Positions 38,486 to 41,567 of a stretch of DNA of 41,567 nt are shown piece after piece; position 1 is the stretch's first letter; each line of letters starts with the position of its first letter. The DNA lies in contig SFOB01000014.1 in assembly GCA_004554075.1 (NCBI GenBank), forward strand, positions 1-41,567, written 5' to 3'. Below the pieces are notes generated by a model. That model was given only the letters and a program-made list of their open reading frames with translations. It was not told the origin of the DNA and did not search any database. The translations under genes and the position numbers were made by a program. The DNA is from Treponema sp. (GTDB taxonomy: Bacteria; Spirochaetota; Spirochaetia; Treponematales; Treponemataceae).

Positions 38486-39378
38486 CTTTAATTCCTGTTG
38501 AAAAGCCGGAAGATTTTCTTCTGGCCCAGCAGTTTATAATTCCCCACGAAGAGACTTGTGTTTCGCTGGCCTCTCTCGTGCGCCGCAAAAGCGACAAGCT
38601 TGTTTTTATTTCGGACCCTTCGACTCCGCTCAGGGAACATTCTTCAATTCTTGGAATCCTTAATCTTGATTCAACAATCTATCACTGCATTCCTGATCCA
38701 AGCCAGCTTGATGCGAATTTTCTAAAAACTGAACTCCCTTATCTTATGAAAAAACCGGTTCGCTGTATTAGCGGGGAAAGTTCTGGAACAGACTTTTTAA
38801 TTGAAGTGTGTAATTCTTTACGATGTGGTTTCGATACGGCTTCGCCTACTCAACCACCAGTAACTGTATATCCTTATAAGATGCTGCGCTGGTTGAGTAC
38901 CAGCAAGGTGGTTTCGGTACGTTCTTCGGACTACTCAACCACCCTATCCGGCGGCGAAGAAATTATCCGCTGCACAGAGCACGATATGGAAGCCCTTCAT
39001 CAGTTGCAGAAAGATTACATGAAAGAAGAAGTTTACGTCCCGGGACGCCCCATCACGGATGCAGAAGTTGATATCAGCCTGAGACAAATCTTAAAAAATC
39101 AGCTTTGCTTTGCCCTGACTGTAGACGTCGAAATAGTTACTAAGGCAAACACAAATGCAATAGGAATCAACTGCGTGCAGATTGGTGGCGTTTACACTCA
39201 CCCCCTCTACCGCAGAAATGGCTATGCAGGAGCCCTGGTGCAGGCACTATGCAACCGCGCCCTCCGTTCCGGCAAGCAGCCTGTTCTCTTTGTAAAGGAA
39301 AAAAATACGCCCGCCTTCTCGCTCTACCAGAAACTTGGCTTTGCAGAATGCGGGCGCTATACAATTGCCTATTACTAA
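38482..39378 (+). CDS. GNAT-family acetyltransferase with in-frame repeat insertions
   Basis: In this 298-residue protein the C-terminal GNAT core is clear: 'VQIGGVYTHPLYRRNGYAGA' (acetyl-CoA loop RRNGYA) and LFVKEKNTPAFSLYQKLGFA, then 'ECGRYTIAYY'. The N-terminal half is weakly conserved. Three stretches derive from palindromic repeats and keep the frame: PSTPLR near 46-51, FDTASPTQPP near 115-126 and VVSVRSSDYSTT near 142-154. The start is TTG overlapping the lipoprotein stop; GGAG lies about 10 nt upstream. The product could be intact, because the insertions avoid the GNAT core. Confidence 0.8.
   Translation: MTLIPVEKPEDFLLAQQFIIPHEETCVSLASLVRRKSDKLVFISDPSTPLREHSSILGILNLDSTIYHCIPDPSQLDANFLKTELPYLMKKPVRCISGESSGTDFLIEVCNSLRCGFDTASPTQPPVTVYPYKMLRWLSTSKVVSVRSSDYSTTLSGGEEIIRCTEHDMEALHQLQKDYMKEEVYVPGRPITDAEVDISLRQILKNQLCFALTVDVEIVTKANTNAIGINCVQIGGVYTHPLYRRNGYAGALVQALCNRALRSGKQPVLFVKEKNTPAFSLYQKLGFAECGRYTIAYY
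38616..38635 (+). repeat. Short palindromic repeat inside the GNAT gene
   Basis: CCCT arm, TCGACTCCGCTC core, AGGG arm. The core is close to the TCGACAGGCTC core of the repeat in the radical SAM gene at 27098. Confidence 0.5.
38825..38858 (+). repeat. Palindromic repeat in coding sequence (left copy)
   Basis: GTGGTTTCGATACGGCTTCG then CCTACTCAACCACC. The ends are GGTTTCG and CTCAACCACC, as at 38907. It adds about 11 residues in frame to the GNAT protein. Confidence 0.7.
38907..38943 (+). repeat. Palindromic repeat in coding sequence (right copy)
   Basis: GGTGGTTTCGGTACGTTCTT then CGGACTACTCAACCACC. The arms GGTGGTT/AACCACC are perfect. Between this and the left copy lie TACCCTTATAAG-like native codons (PYKMLRW) and a short GCTGGT/ACCAGC inverted repeat. 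Confidence 0.7.
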
Positions 39379-40182
39379 TTACTCCAGATTCAACTTAAGC
39401 TTCAAAATAAAGTAAGTTGCTGTTCCGTAAATTGCAGAAAAAATTACACCAAAAAGTGCATTCCAGTAGAACATGGATTCTCCTCTGTCTGCATGAGAAA
39501 GATAATTAAATGTAATTCCACCTATCAATCTTGATGTAAAACTTATAATCACAATAATTGCAATGAGCTTTACCAGGGTTCTATGTTTTTTTGAAAGATG
39601 ACCTATTGCATTTATCAGATAAGTAAATAAAAGAATACACAAATCCCACGCCAGACCGCAAAGAATAGCTCCAGTAATTCCGTAAACCCAATTAGCTTCA
39701 ATGTGAATTATACTAAGATTTTTTATACACAAAGCAATAAACGAAATCAACATCATCACAAGAGAAATTAATGCCCATGAGATAATCATAAGAGTCCTTC
39801 CCCAGAGATGCTCGCCAATTGTTACAGGAAGCGAAAGGTTTAGATACGCTTCATCTCCAAGTAAACCGTTCTTAAAGCGCTTTGAAATCACGCTGATTGT
39901 AACAACGCCGGCAACTATTATAATTACCCAATAAATGAAGAAACAGAATCCTGCAATACCATTCATTACATTTTCTGTCCCATTCATATTAAATGAAAAA
40001 TTAAAATCTAAGTCTCCATCAGAAGACAAGGGAACTATCAGACCTGTAATTAAAGCAATTGCAACAATTGCAATATATACCGGCATAAGAATTCTTGAAG
40101 AATGCTTCATCTCATATTTATAAACTTTTCCAATCCAGGGAAAAGGATTTCTTATAGTCTTTGTATTTTCCATTTTCGTCAC
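39379..40182 (-). CDS. ABC transporter permease-like membrane protein
   Basis: This 267-residue protein has six hydrophobic helices (for example 'MPVYIAIVAIALITGLIVPL' near 34-53 and 'CFFIYWVIIIVAGVVTISVI'). It also has a long helical central region, like ABC-2-type permeases that pair with YtrB-like ATPases. It is the third gene of the GntR-ATPase-permease operon, 12 nt after the ATPase. The stop codon abuts that of the convergent GNAT gene. Confidence 0.78.
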   Translation of the reverse strand: MTKMENTKTIRNPFPWIGKVYKYEMKHSSRILMPVYIAIVAIALITGLIVPLSSDGDLDFNFSFNMNGTENVMNGIAGFCFFIYWVIIIVAGVVTISVISKRFKNGLLGDEAYLNLSLPVTIGEHLWGRTLMIISWALISLVMMLISFIALCIKNLSIIHIEANWVYGITGAILCGLAWDLCILLFTYLINAIGHLSKKHRTLVKLIAIIVIISFTSRLIGGITFNYLSHADRGESMFYWNALFGVIFSAIYGTATYFILKLKLNLE

Positions 40183-40194
40183 TCCTTCAACTAA

Positions 40195-40893
40195 CTAGCA
40201 TCTGAACTCTTCACGGAAGAGCTGATCTATAGACATACCTGTTTCTTCACGAATTGAATCAACATCACCCTGGCGAATTATATTTCCTTCCCTAAGGAAA
40301 AGCACATAATTCAATACTGATTCAATATCACTAATCAAGTGAGTTGAAATAATTACGGTAGCATTCTCACTGTAATTAGAAATAATTGTATTGAGAATAT
40401 AATCACGGGCAGCAGGGTCTACACCACCAATCGGCTCATCCAGCATATAAAGAGGAACTTCACGGCTCATTGTCAAAATCAGCTGAACCTTTTCTTTGGT
40501 TCCCTTTGAAAGGCTCTTAAGCTTGTCTCCAGCATCAATTTTAAGATTCTTAAGCATTTCAAAAGCCTTGTCTTTGTTGAAGTTCGGGTAAAAATCAGCC
40601 ATCATCTGTACAAGGTCTTTTACTGTCATCCAGTCATTAAGGTAAACTCTATCCGGCTGATAAGCTGCAATCAGTTTTGACTCAGCACCTGGCTTTAAAC
40701 CACATACTGAAATTTCACCTTCTGTTGGTTTTAAGAGTCCTGCAGCAAGCTTAAGCAGGGTTGTCTTTCCACTACCATTCGGTCCAAGCAACCCAACAAT
40801 AGCGCCTTTTGGAACCGCAATATCAATTCCCTTTAAGGCTGTCTTTGTAATATATTTTTTTGTAAGGTTTTTACATTCCAATACAGTTTCCAT
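40195..40893 (-). CDS. ABC transporter ATP-binding protein (YtrB-like)
   Basis: This 232-residue protein has Walker A GLLGPNGSGKTTLLKLAAGL (about 33-52), signature LSKGTKEKVQLI, Walker B MLDEPIGGVDP and the switch His in ISTHL. The Q-loop region is shortened (AAYQPDR), as in YtrB/EcsA-like exporters. It lies 12 nt after the GntR gene; with the permease it should form a small exporter or cell-envelope stress transporter. Confidence 0.88.
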   Translation of the reverse strand: METVLECKNLTKKYITKTALKGIDIAVPKGAIVGLLGPNGSGKTTLLKLAAGLLKPTEGEISVCGLKPGAESKLIAAYQPDRVYLNDWMTVKDLVQMMADFYPNFNKDKAFEMLKNLKIDAGDKLKSLSKGTKEKVQLILTMSREVPLYMLDEPIGGVDPAARDYILNTIISNYSENATVIISTHLISDIESVLNYVLFLREGNIIRQGDVDSIREETGMSIDQLFREEFRC

Positions 40894-40905
40894 AAAACAT
40901 CTCCA

Positions 40906-41259
40906 TTAGTTTTCTTCAATAATTTTTACAACTTCTTCTTTATCAAAACCCAGCGACTTCATTTTCTCAAGAAAAGCCGCTATTTCACTTTCTGCAACTT
41001 CCTTTTTCATATTAATTATCATTTCCTTATCATCTGTAATAAATCGTCCTGAAGTGCGTTCAGTACGAACCAGCCCCATACGCTCAAGCTCAGAAAGAGC
41101 CTTCTGCATGGTATTAGGATTTACCTGTGCTTTGACCGCTAAATCTCTAACTGAATCAAGGCGACTCCCTTCCGGCAATTCACCGGAAATAATCTGCACC
41201 TTAAAATAATCAATCAGTTGAAGATAAATCGGTTTATCATTCGTAAACTGATATTCCAT
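40906..41259 (-). CDS. GntR-family regulator (YtrA subfamily)
   Basis: In this 117-residue protein the winged helix covers most of the first 75 residues ('PIYLQLIDYFKVQIISGELP', 'RLDSVRDLAVKAQVNPNTMQ', KALSELERMGLVRTERTSGR). A 35-residue helix replaces a ligand domain, the mark of the YtrA group. These proteins repress their own operon with adjacent ABC genes. A palindrome overlapping the promoter fits this. The ribosome binding site is AGGAG. Confidence 0.9.
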   Translation of the reverse strand: MEYQFTNDKPIYLQLIDYFKVQIISGELPEGSRLDSVRDLAVKAQVNPNTMQKALSELERMGLVRTERTSGRFITDDKEMIINMKKEVAESEIAAFLEKMKSLGFDKEEVVKIIEEN

Positions 41260-41309
41260 TATGACTCCTGTATATGGCCTATTGCAGCCATTTTAATCAT
41301 TTGCATTAT

Positions 41310-41350
41310 TGTATTAAGTGTATAATACAGTAATACAAACCCCTTGTCAA
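41310..41350 (-). promoter_or_regulatory. Promoter and operator of the GntR-ABC operon
   Basis: Minus-strand TTGACA (41345-41350), 17-bp spacer, TATTAT (41322-41327). An inverted repeat TGTATTA-N6-TAATACA (41310-41329) overlaps the -10 box and the start of transcription, where a repressor such as the YtrA-type protein would block the promoter. Confidence 0.75.
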
Positions 41351-41413
41351 CTTTTTTTTGATATTTTTCACATAAAATGTTATTATTTAGTATTAAATAT
41401 AAGGATAAAAAAA

Positions 41414-41497
41414 ATGAAAATTAAAAATATTTATTCACCTGAAGTATTAAAAATGTTTCGTCTTCTTTCTGAGAAATTGTCAATTGTTGTGGATTGA
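41414..41497 (+). CDS. Short open frame, 27 residues, possibly a gene remnant
   Basis: MKIKNIYSPEVLKMFRLLSE, then KLSIVVD and a stop. AAGG lies about 10 nt upstream of the ATG. I recognise no family. It may be a small protein or the start of a truncated gene. The rest of the right edge (41351-41413) is AT-rich without other features. Confidence 0.3.
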   Translation: MKIKNIYSPEVLKMFRLLSEKLSIVVD

Positions 41498-41517
41498 AGT
41501 TTGAATCGGCATAAGTT

Positions 41518-41567
41518 TTAAGCAGCTTCCTTCAACTCACCATTTTCAAATTTTATATCTTTGACGA
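41518..41567 (-). CDS. C-terminal end of an unidentified minus-strand gene
   Basis: The minus strand reads VKDIKFENGELKEAA followed by a stop (TAA at 41518-41520), and the frame is open to the window edge. The length is too short to name a family or to be sure that it is a gene. Confidence 0.3.
   Translation of the reverse strand, partial: VKDIKFENGELKEAA

Overview
The window is chromosomal DNA of moderate-to-low GC. It fits a gut or rumen Treponema-like spirochaete. The pointers are relaxed spirochaetal lipoboxes, an HD-GYP protein and a large membrane class III adenylate cyclase, a PFL/UPF0210 protein, many Clostridia-style accessory genes and several families of dispersed palindromic repeats. 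The genus is inferred from gene content; no rRNA or other marker gene is present. I found no tRNA, rRNA or CRISPR array.

Layout. 1-99: start of an IS3-like element. 0.3-3.1 kb: an HD-GYP protein divergent from an EamA transporter and an AlkD-like protein, with a composite hairpin repeat between the divergent genes. 3.1-8.8 kb: minus-strand genes, including a probable operon GNAT-GNAT-VOC-AmrB/AmrA fusion-AmrS (AmmeMemoRadiSam), then a CD3324/ParB-like fusion and a P-loop kinase. 8.8-10.3 kb: an XRE/zinc-ribbon regulator and a ClbS-like gene, followed by GC-rich and AT-rich repeats. 10.3-16.0 kb: a packed ten-gene minus-strand operon of small accessory enzymes (two GNATs, Nudix, tautomerase, J-domain-like, MazG, helical repeat, nucleotidyltransferase, histidine phosphatase, phosphotransferase). 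16.1-27.3 kb: an accessory island with an EamA transporter, a WYL regulator, an AraC-methyltransferase fusion, a SAP/DUF6434 protein, an ABC-F ATPase divergent from a MATE pump, DUF3781, a sigma factor with a long C-terminal extension, a flavoprotein and an SPL-type radical SAM protein. 27.3-34.9 kb: adenylate cyclase, HlyIII-like protein, RlmB, YchJ-like protein, then an aldo/keto reductase with a ModF-like ATPase. 35.0-39.4 kb: GH18-like lipoprotein, a frame-disrupted secreted protein, a PFL protein, a small lipoprotein and a GNAT gene carrying repeats inside its reading frame. 39.4-41.3 kb: a YtrA-type GntR-ABC operon with a clear promoter/operator.

The best candidate for an undescribed system is a small regulon. 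The WYL regulator gene and three other genes (SAP/DUF6434, DUF3781, SPL radical SAM) share a near-identical palindrome, AAATATGACA-N4/6-TGTCATATTT. It lies at a fixed 19.5-20.5 bp (centre to first base) upstream of a -10 box, with no recognisable -35. Three of the four would start transcription at or next to the ATG. Leaderless-type starts (-10 box ending 6-9 nt before the ATG, no ribosome binding site) recur at about ten genes here. A second theme is hairpin repeats whose arms differ between copies but stay complementary, some nested in one another and some inside genes.
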